Shown: positions 33,125 to 42,624 of the stretch, piece after piece
Numbering within the stretch: the stretch's first letter is position 1
Layout: every line of letters starts with the position of its first letter
Origin: Azospirillum tabaci
GTDB taxonomy: Bacteria; Pseudomonadota; Alphaproteobacteria; Azospirillales; Azospirillaceae
NCBI RefSeq assembly: GCF_014596085.1
Contig: NZ_JACCJY010000010.1
Location: 62,001 to 126,000 of the forward strand
Length of the DNA: 64,000 nt
Direction: 5' to 3'
Position numbers and translations under genes: made by a program
Notes under the pieces: model-generated
Told to the model about the DNA's origin: nothing
The model's database searches: none
What the model saw: only the letters and a program-made list of their open reading frames with translations

Positions 33125-33871
33125 TCAGGGCTGCGGGGCGGGGGCGAAGCGCGCCATCTCCCCGGCGTAGGGTTTGGGCAGGGGGAAAGCGTAACCGCCG
33201 GTCTTGCCGGTGCGCAAGCCCAGCACGGCCAGCCCCTCCACCAGCTTCACCGCGGCGGTGACGCCGTCCACCACCGGCACGCCCATCTCCGCGGTCAGGG
33301 CGCGGGCCAGATCGGCCATGCCGGCGCAGCCCAGAACGACGCTTTCCGCCCCGTCCTCCGCGATGGCTTGGCGGATGGTCTCGCGCACCCGCTCCACGGC
33401 GCCCGACGCCGGGTCCTCCAGCGCCAGCACCGGCACGCCGGCGGCGCGCACCCGGCAGCGCCCAGCCACGCCGTAGCGTCCCGCCAGATGCTCCAGCGCC
33501 GGGACGGAGCGCGGCATGGTGGTGACCACGCTGAACCTCCCGCCGAGCAGGGTGGCGGTCTTCATCGCCGCCTCGCAGATGCCGACCACCGGAACGGCGG
33601 AGAGGCAGCGCGCGGCGTCCAGCCCGACATCGTCGAAGCAGGCGATCACGACGCCGTCGATGCCCGGCGCGGCGCGTTCGTGGGCGGCGATCACCTCCAG
33701 CAGGCCGGGGACGGCCAGTGCCTCGTCGTAATAGCCCTCGATGCTGGCGGGGCCCATGGCCGGGTTGGCGGCGACGATCTCCGTCCCCGGCGCCGCGACG
33801 GCGCGGGCGGCATCCCCGGCCTTCTCGGTCATCGAGGCGGTGGTGTTCGGGTTGACGACCAGGATGCGCAT
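33125..33871 (-). CDS. Hydantoin racemase / Asp-Glu racemase family protein
   Basis: A 248-aa enzyme starting MRILVVNPNTT, the hydantoin-racemase hallmark. The two catalytic cysteines expected of the family are present, in VVIACFDDVGLDAAR and VVLGCAGMADL, and GICEAAM is conserved between them. It would interconvert enantiomers of a five-substituted hydantoin or related amide. It lies 17 bases after the second permease gene and 14 before the acetyltransferase gene, inside the ABC operon, suggesting that the imported substrate is racemised before use. No hydantoinase gene is in the window. Confidence 0.85.
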   Translation of the reverse strand: MRILVVNPNTTASMTEKAGDAARAVAAPGTEIVAANPAMGPASIEGYYDEALAVPGLLEVIAAHERAAPGIDGVVIACFDDVGLDAARCLSAVPVVGICEAAMKTATLLGGRFSVVTTMPRSVPALEHLAGRYGVAGRCRVRAAGVPVLALEDPASGAVERVRETIRQAIAEDGAESVVLGCAGMADLARALTAEMGVPVVDGVTAAVKLVEGLAVLGLRTGKTGGYAFPLPKPYAGEMARFAPAPQP

Positions 33872-33888
33872 GGTTGGCTTTCTGCGTC

Positions 33889-34728
33889 TCAAGCGGCGCC
33901 GCCGGTCCGCCGCAGCCGGCGGCGGCGCAGGATCATCACCCCGGCCAGGAACAGGCCGATCACCGTGAAGGAGAACAGCGTCGTCAGCGTGCCCAGCGCG
34001 TAGAGCACCGGCGTCGTGACGTTGGTGGTCATGCCGTAGATCTCCAGCGGCAGGGTGTTGAAGGACCCCGCGGTCATCAGCGTGCGCGCGAACTCGTCGT
34101 AGGACAGGGTGAAGCCGAACAGCCCGACGCCGATCAGGCTGGGCAGCAGGATGGGCAGCACCACATGGCGCACCGTCTGCCAGGGCGTGGCGCCGAGGTC
34201 GCGCGCCGCCTCCTCGTAGGCCGGGTTGAAGCGGTTGAAGATGGCGAAGACGATCAGCAGGCCGAAGGGCAGCGTCCAGGTCAGATGCGCGCCGAGCGCC
34301 GAGCCGTACCAGGTCGGCTCGATCCCCAGGATGTTGAAGAGCAGGCCAATGCCCAGGCTGACCAGGATCGACGGCACGATCAGGCTCGCCACCGCCAGAT
34401 AGAACAGCGCCCCGCTGCCCAGGAAGCGGCGGCGGAAGGCGAAGCCGGCGAGCAGCGAGAACAGCACCGTCAGCACCATCACCGTCAGCCCGAGCGCGAT
34501 GGAGCGGCGGAAGGAGCCGCCGAAATCGCCGACCGCCTGCTGCTCGAACAGGTTCCTGAACCAGTGGAGGGAGACGCCGTTCATCGGGAAGGTCAACCCG
34601 CCCTCCGGCCCCTGGAAGGACAGGATCGTGATGGTGGCGATCGGCCCGTAGAGGAACAGGACGAACAGCCCGAAGAAGGCGGCGAGCAGGTAGAAGGACA
34701 GGCCGCGCCGGTTGCCGGTGCCGGTCAT
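33889..34728 (-). CDS. ABC transporter permease, PotC-like
   Basis: A 279-aa inner-membrane protein with about six helices. The binding-protein-dependent permease motif is visible as EEAARDLGATPWQTVRHVVLP (EAA loop contacting the ATPase), followed by ILLPSLIGVGLFGFTLSYDEF, typical of PotC-type permeases of polyamine and related transporters. It starts three bases after the preceding permease stop. Confidence 0.9.
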   Translation of the reverse strand: MTGTGNRRGLSFYLLAAFFGLFVLFLYGPIATITILSFQGPEGGLTFPMNGVSLHWFRNLFEQQAVGDFGGSFRRSIALGLTVMVLTVLFSLLAGFAFRRRFLGSGALFYLAVASLIVPSILVSLGIGLLFNILGIEPTWYGSALGAHLTWTLPFGLLIVFAIFNRFNPAYEEAARDLGATPWQTVRHVVLPILLPSLIGVGLFGFTLSYDEFARTLMTAGSFNTLPLEIYGMTTNVTTPVLYALGTLTTLFSFTVIGLFLAGVMILRRRRLRRTGGAA

Positions 34729-34731
34729 CGC

Positions 34732-35655
34732 TTACAGCTCCTTGCGGATGTCGACGATGCGCAGCATCGCCACGACCATGATGAGGACGACGGCCAGCAG
34801 CACGACCGCGTTCGCGGCGGCGGCGGGGTACTGGAGCAGCGAGATCTCGTTGGCGATCATCAGCCCGATCGAGGCGCTCTGCCCGCCGCTCATCAGCCGG
34901 ACGGTGATGAAGTCGCCCATCACCAGCGTGACCACGAAGATGGAGCCGATGGCGATGCCCGGCTTGGCCAGCGGCAGGATGACGTTCCACACCACCTGCG
35001 CCGCGCTGGCGCCGCCGTCGCGCGCCGCCTCGACCAGGGCGCGGTCGATGCGCATCATCGAATTGAAGATCGGCACCACCATGAACAGCGCGTAGAGGTG
35101 CACGAAGGCCAGCACCACCGCGAAGTCGGAGAACAGCAGGAACTCCAGCGGCTGGTCGATCAGCCCGGCGGAGATCAGCCCGGAATTCAGCAGCCCGTTG
35201 CGCCCGAGGAAGGGAATCCACGAGATCATGCGGATGATGTTGGAGGTCCAGAACGGGATCGTGCAGACCAGGAACAGCACCATCTGCCAGGTCGTGGACT
35301 GGACGTGGAAGGCCAGGAAATAGGCGACCGTGAAGCCGATCAGCAGCGTGATGACCCAGGTCAGCGCCGCGAATTTCACCGTGTTCAGGTAGGTCTTCCA
35401 GGTGACCGGGGAGGTCAGCAGCTCCTCGTAGTTGGTCAGCACGAAGTCCGGGTAGATGCGGATGCTGTCATAGTCCCAGAAGCTGACCGCGACGATGGTC
35501 AGGATGGGGATCAGCAGGAAGACCAGCAGCGTCAGCGCCAGCGGCCCGGCCTGGAGGTAGGGGGCGACCCGGCGCAGCACGGAACGGCGCACTCCGCCGC
35601 TCCGCGGTGCCGCGGACGCGCTGGACGCTTCGGATGGGGCGGCGGAGACGGTCAT
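34732..35655 (-). CDS. ABC transporter permease, PotB-like
   Basis: A 307-aa inner-membrane permease. A cytoplasmic Ser/Ala-rich start (1-30) is followed by six helices and the EAA motif LVEAARDGGASAAQVVWNVILP. The segment IPFWTSNIIRMISWIPFLGRNG is typical of PotB-type permeases. It pairs with the PotC-like protein. A GC-rich hairpin repeat separates it from the upstream binding-protein gene. Confidence 0.9.
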   Translation of the reverse strand: MTVSAAPSEASSASAAPRSGGVRRSVLRRVAPYLQAGPLALTLLVFLLIPILTIVAVSFWDYDSIRIYPDFVLTNYEELLTSPVTWKTYLNTVKFAALTWVITLLIGFTVAYFLAFHVQSTTWQMVLFLVCTIPFWTSNIIRMISWIPFLGRNGLLNSGLISAGLIDQPLEFLLFSDFAVVLAFVHLYALFMVVPIFNSMMRIDRALVEAARDGGASAAQVVWNVILPLAKPGIAIGSIFVVTLVMGDFITVRLMSGGQSASIGLMIANEISLLQYPAAAANAVVLLAVVLIMVVAMLRIVDIRKEL

Positions 35656-35700
35656 GGCGGAAGGCTCCGGTGCCGTGGGGAAGTGCTGGGGTGGGAGAGT

Positions 35701-35781
35701 CTTGCCCCCACCCTGACCCTCCCCCGCTTCGCAGGGGAGGGGAATTGGCCCTCCCCTGCGAAGCGGGAGGGCGGGGGCAAG
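35701..35781. repeat. GC-rich inverted-repeat element, copy 2 (inside ABC operon)
   Basis: Arms built on CCCTCCCCCGCTTCGCAGGG and its complement fold into a long hairpin with a short loop (GAATTGG). It lies between the stop of the binding-protein gene and the downstream permease gene. It shares its core with copy 3 at 48360. Confidence 0.85.
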
Positions 35782-35791
35782 CGGGCCTAGG

Positions 35792-37108
35792 TTACGCCGC
35801 GATGAACTCGTTCCACTTGCGGACCATGTAGCGGTCCTCGTCCATCACCGCGTTCCAGCAGGCGACGCGGCCCATGCGGTCCTGGAACGAACCGCCGTCG
35901 CGCACCGCGCCGGCCTTCTCCATCACCTTGCCTTCGGGGCTGAGGATGTCGGTCTTGGCCGGCTGACCCTCCATCCAGAAGGCCCACTCGTCCGGCGACA
36001 TGTGCTCCTTCGCGGTGTCGAGCACGGCGGAGTAATAGCCCTGGCGGTTCAGATAGGCGCCGACCCAGCCCGACAGGTACCAGTTGATGTACTCATAGGC
36101 CGCCTCAAGCTCCAGCCCGCTCAGATGCTTGGCGATGCCGAGGCCGCCGCCCCAGGCGCGGTAGCCTTCCTTCAGCGGCTGGTAGACGCAGGGGATGCCC
36201 TTGGCGCGCACGGCGGCCACGGCCGGCGACCACATCGACTGGATGATGACCTCGCCCGACGACATCAGGTTGACGCTCTCGTCGAAGGTCTTCCAGAAGG
36301 CGCGGAACTGGCCGGCCTTCTTGGCGTCGGTCATGATCTTGAGGGTCTTGTCGATCTCCTCCTTGGTCATGTTGCCCTTGTCGCCGTACTTCACCTCGCC
36401 CATGGCCTCGCAGACCATGGCGGCGTCCATGATGCCGATGGAGGGGATGTTCAGGATCGACGCCTTCCCCTTGAAGGCCGGGTCGAGGAGGTCCTTCCAG
36501 CTGCTGATCGGGCGGCCGACCAGATCGGGGCGGATGCCCAGCGTGTCGGCGTTGTAGATGGTCGGGATCAGCGTCATCCACTGGGTGGCCGACTTGGCGA
36601 ACTTGATGCTGTCCTTGCCCTCCACGAAGCCGACGGTGTGCGGGGCGGTGCCCTGGGCGACGGCGCTCTCCGGGGTCAGCTTGCCGTTGACGAAGATCGG
36701 GACGATCTTGTCGAAGTTCTTGATCTTGGAGACGTCCATCGGCTGCATCACGCCGGCCGGGAAGACCTTCTTGCAGATCCAGTACTCGATGTCGGCGATG
36801 TCGTAGGACTTCGGCTGGGTCACCGCGCGCTGGGCCACCGCGTCGCTGTCGAGCGCGGTCATCTGCAGCGTGAAGCCCAGATCCTCCTTCACCTTGTCGG
36901 CGACTGCGTTCAGGTTCGACACGCCGGTGCCGAACTGGCGCAGCGTGACGTTCTTGATGTTCTGCGCCCAGATGGTGGGGAAGCCGGTGATCGCCCCCGA
37001 CCCGATGGCGACACCCGCGGCGGCGGCGGTGCCCTTCAGCAGCGTGCGGCGGCTGACGCCCGTGGTGGTCCCGGCGGAAAGGGGCGAACCGGTGCGCGTC
37101 TCGGTCAT
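35792..37108 (-). CDS. ABC substrate-binding protein, PotD-like, Tat-exported
   Basis: A 438-aa periplasmic binding protein. Tat signal SRRTLLKGTAAAAGVAIG lies at about 19-36, with cleavage probably near FPTIWAQ. The mature fold is of the spermidine/putrescine type (SBP_bac_8), with YDIADIEYWICKKVF, SWKDLLDPAFKGKASI and SAGVIIQSMWSP-like EVIIQSMWSPAVAAV. The ligand could be a polyamine or another amine or amide; the racemase and acetyltransferase in the operon argue against simple putrescine. It follows the ATPase gene by 66 bases and is followed by a hairpin element. Confidence 0.88.
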   Translation of the reverse strand: MTETRTGSPLSAGTTTGVSRRTLLKGTAAAAGVAIGSGAITGFPTIWAQNIKNVTLRQFGTGVSNLNAVADKVKEDLGFTLQMTALDSDAVAQRAVTQPKSYDIADIEYWICKKVFPAGVMQPMDVSKIKNFDKIVPIFVNGKLTPESAVAQGTAPHTVGFVEGKDSIKFAKSATQWMTLIPTIYNADTLGIRPDLVGRPISSWKDLLDPAFKGKASILNIPSIGIMDAAMVCEAMGEVKYGDKGNMTKEEIDKTLKIMTDAKKAGQFRAFWKTFDESVNLMSSGEVIIQSMWSPAVAAVRAKGIPCVYQPLKEGYRAWGGGLGIAKHLSGLELEAAYEYINWYLSGWVGAYLNRQGYYSAVLDTAKEHMSPDEWAFWMEGQPAKTDILSPEGKVMEKAGAVRDGGSFQDRMGRVACWNAVMDEDRYMVRKWNEFIAA

Positions 37109-37174
37109 GCTCTGTGCCTCCAGTATGGTCGGTCGGTTCTTGGGGAATCGGTTCTTGGGGATTGGTCGGGGAAA

Positions 37175-38194
37175 TCAGGCAACCAGGGGATGCACGTCGC
37201 GCGCCTGCCAGCCCGCGGTCACGCGGTCGCCGATGGCAAGCGGGGCGTCGTAGAAACGGGATTCGTCCAGCACCACGGCGAAGTCCTCCGCACCCGGCAC
37301 GTCGAGCGTCAGGTGGACCGACGCGCCGTGATACTCCAGCGCGCGGACGGTGCCTTCCAACTGGTGGTCGGTTCCCTCGGGCTGGCCGAGCAGGATGCGG
37401 TCGGCGCGCACGGCCCGGCGGCCGGCGGCGTCCTCAACCACGTTGTGGCCGCCGATGAAGCGGGCGACGAAGGCGGTGCGCGGCTGGTTGAAGACCTCGC
37501 GCGGCGGGCCGGCCTGCTCGATCCGGCCCTGATTCATCACCACCACGAGGTCGGCCAGCGCCATCGCCTCGGTCTGGCTGTGGGTAACATGGACGAAGGT
37601 GATGCCAAGCTCGGTGTGCAGGCGCTTCAGCTCCTCCCGCATGCGGATGCGCAGGAAGGGGTCGAGCGCCGACAGCGGCTCGTCGAGCAGGAGCACGCCC
37701 GGCCGGGTGATCAACGCGCGGGCCAGGGCCACGCGCTGCTGCTGGCCGCCGGACAACTGGGCGGGCAGCCGGCCCGCGTACTGGGACATGTGGACGAGGT
37801 CCAGCATCTCCCGCGCGCGGCGGCGCCGCTCCTCCTTGCCCACTCCCTTCATTTTCAGGCTGAAGGCGACGTTGTCGGTGCAGTCGAGGTGCGGAAACAG
37901 GGCGTAGCTCTGGAACATCATGGCGGTGCCGCGGCGGGCCGGCGGTTCCCCGTTCACGACCGTGTCGCCGATCAGCAGGTCGCCGTCGGAGATGTCCTCG
38001 TGCCCGGCGATCATGCGCAGCGTGGAGGTCTTGCCGCAGCCGCTGGGGCCGAGCAGGCAGCAGTAGGCGCCGGCGGCGATGCGCAGGTCGATCCCGTCCA
38101 CGGCGACGGTCGAGCCGTAGGACTTGCGCAGCTTTACCAGTTCGACGGTCGATCCGGCAGCGGTCGGTCCGGCGGTGGTCGATCCGGTGGTCAT
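37175..38194 (-). CDS. ABC transporter ATP-binding protein, PotA-like
   Basis: A 339-aa ATPase with ribosome site GGAGAAGG before the ATG at 38194. Walker A is GPSGCGKTST, the signature is [15 protein letters not shown], Walker B is VLLLDEPLSALD, and the switch histidine is in HVTHSQTEAMAL. A C-terminal TOBE-like domain (about 250-339) is present, as in PotA and MalK-type ATPases. It is the first gene of the leftward operon ATPase - binding protein - two permeases - racemase - acetyltransferase. A GntR-type operator overlaps its leader. Confidence 0.92.
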   Translation of the reverse strand: MTTGSTTAGPTAAGSTVELVKLRKSYGSTVAVDGIDLRIAAGAYCCLLGPSGCGKTSTLRMIAGHEDISDGDLLIGDTVVNGEPPARRGTAMMFQSYALFPHLDCTDNVAFSLKMKGVGKEERRRRAREMLDLVHMSQYAGRLPAQLSGGQQQRVALARALITRPGVLLLDEPLSALDPFLRIRMREELKRLHTELGITFVHVTHSQTEAMALADLVVVMNQGRIEQAGPPREVFNQPRTAFVARFIGGHNVVEDAAGRRAVRADRILLGQPEGTDHQLEGTVRALEYHGASVHLTLDVPGAEDFAVVLDESRFYDAPLAIGDRVTAGWQARDVHPLVA

Positions 38195-38208
38195 GGCCTT
38201 CTCCGATT

Positions 38209-38218
38209 TTGTGCACAA
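38209..38218. promoter_or_regulatory. GntR-type operator TTGTGCACAA, site 1
   Basis: A perfect palindrome 15 bases before the ATPase start. Its flanks (TCCGATTT before, TCCG after) repeat almost exactly around site 2. Very likely bound by the divergent GntR regulator. Confidence 0.65.
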
Positions 38219-38416
38219 TCCGCGGGGCCGTGTGGGGCTGTTGGATATGTCCGCAAGTTCCATGCCAGCATGGAAATGGCGGAATTCCGCGCTCCTCGAG
38301 CGGCAAAAATCAGCGAATGGTCAGGATTTCAGCGCTGTGGCGCGAAATTGTGCATGGGTGAGCTGTGCCCGATGCATGGGCAGGCTGTGACCGCCGCGTT
38401 TGTCCGCTGGTCCGTT

Positions 38417-38426
38417 TTGTGCACAA
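38417..38426. promoter_or_regulatory. GntR-type operator TTGTGCACAA, site 2
   Basis: The same palindrome as site 1 with matching flanks, 36 bases before the regulator start and 208 bases from site 1. Its location suggests autoregulation and possible looping between the two sites. Confidence 0.65.
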
Positions 38427-38461
38427 TTCGTGGCGAAGGTTTGAACAGCGCTTGTGCCATC

Positions 38462-39190
38462 ATGAAGACTGTCCTGAGCGCACCCCGCCGCGCCGTCCGG
38501 GGGCGGGGGGAGGGGGCGGAGGCCCGCATCGTCCGCAGCATCGGCGAGGCCATCGCCGACCGCCGTCTGGCCCCCGGCACCAAGCTGGCCGAGGAGAGTC
38601 TGGCCGAAGTGTTCGGCGTCAGCCGGGAGCGGGTGCGCAAGGTGCTGCTGCTGCTGGCGCAGCGGCGCGTGGTGACGCTGATTCCCAACCGCGGCGCCTT
38701 CGTCGCCAAGCCCACCGCGCGGGAGGCGCGCGAGGTGTTCGAAGCGCGGCGGGTGATCGAGCGCGCCGTGGTCGAGGCGCTGGACCGCAACCCGCGCCCC
38801 CTGCCGGACGAGATGTCGGCCAAGCTGCGCGCCCATCTGGCGCGGGAGGAGGAGGCCGATCGCGCCGGCGACCGCATGTCGCTGATCCGCCTGTCGGGTC
38901 AGTTCCACCTGCTGTTGGCCGACTTCGCCGGAAACGCGACTTTGGCCGGCATCCTGGCCGACCTGATCGACCGCTCCAGCCTCGCCATCGCGGCGTTCGA
39001 GCGGCGGTCCTCCCATTCCTGCTCCGCCACCGAGCACCGGCGGTTCGTCGAGGCGCTGGAGTCCGGCCCGCCCGGCGCGGCGATGCGGCTGATGATGGAG
39101 CATCTCGACGAGGTGGAACGGCAACTCGACCTCGATGCGCGGTCGGACGGCGCGGTCGATCTGAAATCCGTTTTCGCGGACCGGACGTAA
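38462..39190 (+). CDS. GntR-family (FadR/FCD) transcription regulator
   Basis: A 242-aa regulator. Its winged helix (about 18-88) contains LAPGTKLAEESLAEVFGVSR and RVRKVLLLLAQRRVVTLIPN, then GAFVAKPT. An FCD ligand-binding domain follows (about 95-225), with the family histidines near FHLLLADFAGN and in TEHRRFVEALE. It is divergent from the polyamine-type ABC operon and two matching palindromes lie in the shared leader, so it very likely controls that operon and itself. The ligand is unknown but should relate to the transported compound. Confidence 0.88.
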   Translation: MKTVLSAPRRAVRGRGEGAEARIVRSIGEAIADRRLAPGTKLAEESLAEVFGVSRERVRKVLLLLAQRRVVTLIPNRGAFVAKPTAREAREVFEARRVIERAVVEALDRNPRPLPDEMSAKLRAHLAREEEADRAGDRMSLIRLSGQFHLLLADFAGNATLAGILADLIDRSSLAIAAFERRSSHSCSATEHRRFVEALESGPPGAAMRLMMEHLDEVERQLDLDARSDGAVDLKSVFADRT

Positions 39191-39312
39191 GACGCTGTCC
39201 GAACGGTCGGAGGATAGCCCGCCCCTATCGACCGCATAGGGACAAAGGGCTGCTTCCGATGGGTTCGGCTCGCTATTATGCTGCCCGCCGCGACATCGAG
39301 GTGACCGACATC

Positions 39313-40398
39313 ATGCAGCCCATTCCCAAGCCCGCCGACCATCCGCCGGTTCCCGCGCGCCGCGTCGGTGTGCTTCTGATGAATCTCGGAACGCCGGAGG
39401 CGACCGACTACTGGTCGATGCGCCGCTATCTGAAGGAATTCCTGTCGGACCCCCGCGTGATCGAGGTGCCGAAGGCGGTGTGGTGGCCGGTGCTGAACGG
39501 CATCATCCTGACCGTGCGACCGGGCAAGAGCGGGCATGCCTACAAAAGCATCTGGAACGAGGAGCGCAACGAAAGCCCGCTGAAGACCGTCACCCGCGCC
39601 CAGGCGGAGGGCGTCGCGGCGGCGCTGGCGGCGCGGCACGGTGAAGCGGTGGTGGTCGACTGGGCCATGCGTTACGGCCAGCCGGCGGTCGGTCCGGCGA
39701 TTCAGCGGCTGAAGGACCAGGGCTGCGACCGCATCCTGCTGTTCCCGCTCTACCCGCAATATTCGGCGACCACGACGGCCACGGCCAACGACCAAGCTTT
39801 CCGCCAGCTGATGACGATGCGCTGGCAGCCGGCGGTGCGCACCGTCCCCGCCTACCACGACGAGCCGGGCTACATCGAGGCGCTGGCCCGCTCGGTGGTG
39901 CGGCACATCGCGGCTCTGGACCACACGCCGGACGTGCTGCTGGCGAGCTTCCACGGCCTGCCGAAGGCCTATCTGGACCGCGGCGATCCCTACCACTGCT
40001 TCTGCGTGAAGACCGCGCGCCTGCTGGCCGAGCGGCTGGGCTGGGAGCCGGGGCGCGTGCAATACAGTTTCCAGTCGCGCTTCGGCAAGGCGGAATGGCT
40101 GAAGCCCTACACCGACAAGACAGTCGAGGAGCTGGCCCGCGCCGGCAAGACCAAGATCGCGGTGATCGCGCCGGGCTTCTCCGCCGACTGCGTGGAGACG
40201 CTGGAAGAGATCCAATTCCAGGTGAAGGACGCCTTCATGGCGGCGGGCGGCGAGCGCTTCACCTACATCCCCTGCCTGAACGACCACCCGGACCATGTCA
40301 TCTTCCTGGCCGACCTCGTGGAGCGCGAGCTGGGCGGCTGGGTGGACGGCGCCGGGGCGCGGGCGGCCCGCGATGCGGAGGACCACGTCACGGCGTGA
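39313..40398 (+). CDS. hemH: Ferrochelatase
   Basis: A 361-aa enzyme inserting ferrous iron into protoporphyrin IX, the last step of protohaem synthesis. The ATG at 39313 is chosen because GAGGTG precedes it; an in-frame ATG at 39259 would add 18 residues. Family features: GVLLMNLGTPE, the porphyrin loop with YKSIWNEERNESPL, LLFPLYPQYSATTTA, the catalytic histidine in LLASFHGLPKAYLDRGDPY, and VIAPGFSADCVETLEEI with a conserved glutamate. It is a single gene between the GntR regulator and an osmoprotectant-type operon. Confidence 0.96.
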   Translation: MQPIPKPADHPPVPARRVGVLLMNLGTPEATDYWSMRRYLKEFLSDPRVIEVPKAVWWPVLNGIILTVRPGKSGHAYKSIWNEERNESPLKTVTRAQAEGVAAALAARHGEAVVVDWAMRYGQPAVGPAIQRLKDQGCDRILLFPLYPQYSATTTATANDQAFRQLMTMRWQPAVRTVPAYHDEPGYIEALARSVVRHIAALDHTPDVLLASFHGLPKAYLDRGDPYHCFCVKTARLLAERLGWEPGRVQYSFQSRFGKAEWLKPYTDKTVEELARAGKTKIAVIAPGFSADCVETLEEIQFQVKDAFMAAGGERFTYIPCLNDHPDHVIFLADLVERELGGWVDGAGARAARDAEDHVTA

Positions 40399-40513
40399 CC
40401 CCCTTCTCCAAAATGGAGGGCCGCACAGGCGGAAAGGGTGGGTTGTCGCGGCGGCCCGGCTTCCCCATGCTGGCGGACGGACACAATGGACGATGGTTGG
40501 GAGGATGCGGGCG

Positions 40514-41434
40514 ATGCGGCGTGTGTTTCGGGCGGTGGCCGCCCTGGCGCTGGGTGCGCTGCTGACGGCGGGGAGCGCCGCTGCGGCGGACAAGGTCCGT
40601 GTCGGATCGAAGCTGGACGCCGAAAGCGGCCTGCTCGGCACCATGATCCTGCAGGTGCTGGAGGCCAACGGCATTCCGGTGGAGAATAAGATCCAACTCG
40701 GCCCCACCCGGATCGTGCGCGGCGCCCTGCTGGCCGGCGAAATCGACATCTATCCGGAATACACCGGAAACGGCGCCTTCTTCTTCAACATCGACAGCGA
40801 TCCGGCCTGGAAGAACGCCGCCGCCGGCTACGAGACGGTGAAGCAGCTCGACCGCGACAAGAACAACATCGTCTGGCTGACTCCGGCGCCGGCGAACAAC
40901 ACCTGGGCCATCGCGCTGCGCCGCGACGTGGCGGCACCCAACAACCTCGCCACCATGGAGGATTTCTCCCGCTGGGTCGGTGCTGGCGGCGCGGCGAAGC
41001 TCGCCGCCTCGGCGGAGTTCGTGGAGAGCCCGGCAGCGCTGCCCTCCTTCCAGAAATCCTACGGCTTCACGCTGAAGCCCGACCAGATCCTGGTCCTGGC
41101 CGGCGGCGACACGGCGGCGACCATCCGCGCGGCGGCGGAAGGCACGTCCGGCGTGAACACCGCCATGGTCTACGGCACGGACGGCGCCATCGCCGCTCTG
41201 GACCTCGTGGTCATGAAGGACACCAAGAGCGCGCAGATGGTCTACGCTCCGGCCCCGACCATCCGCGACGGCGTGCTGGACGCCCATCCGAAGATCCGCG
41301 ACCTGCTGGACCCGGTTTTCAAATCCCTGGACACCGAGACCCTGCGCGGGTTGAACGCCAAGATTTCCGTGGAGGGACAGGACCCGCGGGCGGTCGCCAC
41401 GACATATCTGAAGTCGAAGGGCTTCCTGAACTGA
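40514..41434 (+). CDS. Osmoprotectant-type ABC substrate-binding protein (OpuBC/YehZ-like)
   Basis: A 306-aa periplasmic binding protein. The start at 40514 is favoured by GGGAGG nine bases upstream; 40505 and 40493 are also in frame. A signal peptide (1-26) ends in AAAADK. The mature part has the OpuAC/YehZ pattern KVRVGSKLDAESGLLGTMI, GEIDIYPEYTGNGAFFF and AATIRAAAEGTSGVNTAMVY. The family binds glycine betaine, choline or related quaternary amines. It heads a four-gene operon with the permease, ATPase, permease order of the E. coli yehZYXW system. Confidence 0.9.
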   Translation: MRRVFRAVAALALGALLTAGSAAAADKVRVGSKLDAESGLLGTMILQVLEANGIPVENKIQLGPTRIVRGALLAGEIDIYPEYTGNGAFFFNIDSDPAWKNAAAGYETVKQLDRDKNNIVWLTPAPANNTWAIALRRDVAAPNNLATMEDFSRWVGAGGAAKLAASAEFVESPAALPSFQKSYGFTLKPDQILVLAGGDTAATIRAAAEGTSGVNTAMVYGTDGAIAALDLVVMKDTKSAQMVYAPAPTIRDGVLDAHPKIRDLLDPVFKSLDTETLRGLNAKISVEGQDPRAVATTYLKSKGFLN

Positions 41435-41451
41435 CGGCCTGAACCGACGGA

Positions 41452-42624
41452 ATGACCCGCGTCCGTCTGATCCACAACCGCGTTGCCCTGCTGCTCGCCG
41501 TCGTGACCGTGGCGGCGGCGCTGGCCCTGCCATTTCTTGCTTTCGCGCCGAACCGGCTGCTGTCGGGAAAGGCCATCGCGTTGAGCGGGGTGGCCGGTGC
41601 CGGAGGAAACGCGGCGGCGCTTCTGCCGTTCGCCCTGCTGCTGGCCGGGCCGTTCCTACGGGCGAGCCGGGCGGTGAATGTCCTGTATGTCGGGGCGGGG
41701 GTGCTGGCGGCGGCGGGGCTGGTCTGGCTGGCCGGGCAGCACGCCGCGCTGCTCGCCGCGACCGCCAGCCCGGCGGCGCGGACCTCCTTCGGGGCGGGAT
41801 TCTGGATGATGGAGGCCGCCGCTCTGCTCGCTGTCCTCGACGGGGTGCGGCGGCTGGGGCTAGGTCCCGCCGGGCGGGTCGCCGTGGGCGCTCTGGTCGC
41901 GGCGCTGATCGGCGGGCAATTCGCCGCCGGGCATCTCGACCAACTGTCGATCATGAAGGAATACGCCAATCAGCGGGACGTCTTCGCCGGGGCCGTGCTG
42001 CGCCACGCCGCGCTGGTCGCGGCGGCCCTGGCGCCGACCCTGCTGATCGGCGTGCCGCTGGGCATCGCCGCGCAGCGCTCCCCCGCCGTGGGGCGGCTGG
42101 TCTTTCCGGTGCTGAACGTGGTGCAGACGATTCCGTCCATTGCTCTGTTCGGGCTGCTGCTGGCCCCGCTGTCGGCGCTGGCCGCCGCATTTCCGGGGCT
42201 GGGGATCGGCGGGGTGGGGCCGGTGCCGGCGGTGATCGCGCTGACGCTCTATTCGCTGCTGCCCATCGCGCGCAACACCGCCGCCGGGCTGGCCGGCGTG
42301 CCGGAGCCGGTGCGGGAGGCGGCGCGCGGCATCGGCATGACCCCACGCCAGGTCTTCTGGCGGGTCGAGGCGCCGCTGGCCCTCCCGGTGTTCCTGTCCG
42401 GCTTGCGGATCACGCTGGTCCAGGCGGTCGGGCTGGCCGCGGTGGCCGCGCTGATCGGCGCCGGGGGATTGGGAGCGATCATGTTCCAGGGGCTGTTCGC
42501 CAACGCGCTGGACCTTGTGCTGCTGGGAGCGGTCCCGGTGATCCTGCTGGCCGTCGCCGCCGACGCGGCGCTGAAGCTGGCCTCAGCGCTGGCGCTGTCG
42601 CGACTCGGGAGGACGGCGGCGTGA
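41452..42624 (+). CDS. Osmoprotectant-type ABC permease, long form (YehY-like)
   Basis: A 390-aa membrane protein. The N-terminal 170 residues form four or so extra helices, as in YehY. The C-terminal part is the transport domain with [40 protein letters not shown], the EAA loop [22 protein letters not shown] and [14 protein letters not shown]. It starts 17 bases after the binding-protein stop and overlaps the ATPase start by four bases. The Ala/Leu-rich extra half has no assigned role. Confidence 0.9.
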   Translation: MTRVRLIHNRVALLLAVVTVAAALALPFLAFAPNRLLSGKAIALSGVAGAGGNAAALLPFALLLAGPFLRASRAVNVLYVGAGVLAAAGLVWLAGQHAALLAATASPAARTSFGAGFWMMEAAALLAVLDGVRRLGLGPAGRVAVGALVAALIGGQFAAGHLDQLSIMKEYANQRDVFAGAVLRHAALVAAALAPTLLIGVPLGIAAQRSPAVGRLVFPVLNVVQTIPSIALFGLLLAPLSALAAAFPGLGIGGVGPVPAVIALTLYSLLPIARNTAAGLAGVPEPVREAARGIGMTPRQVFWRVEAPLALPVFLSGLRITLVQAVGLAAVAALIGAGGLGAIMFQGLFANALDLVLLGAVPVILLAVAADAALKLASALALSRLGRTAA

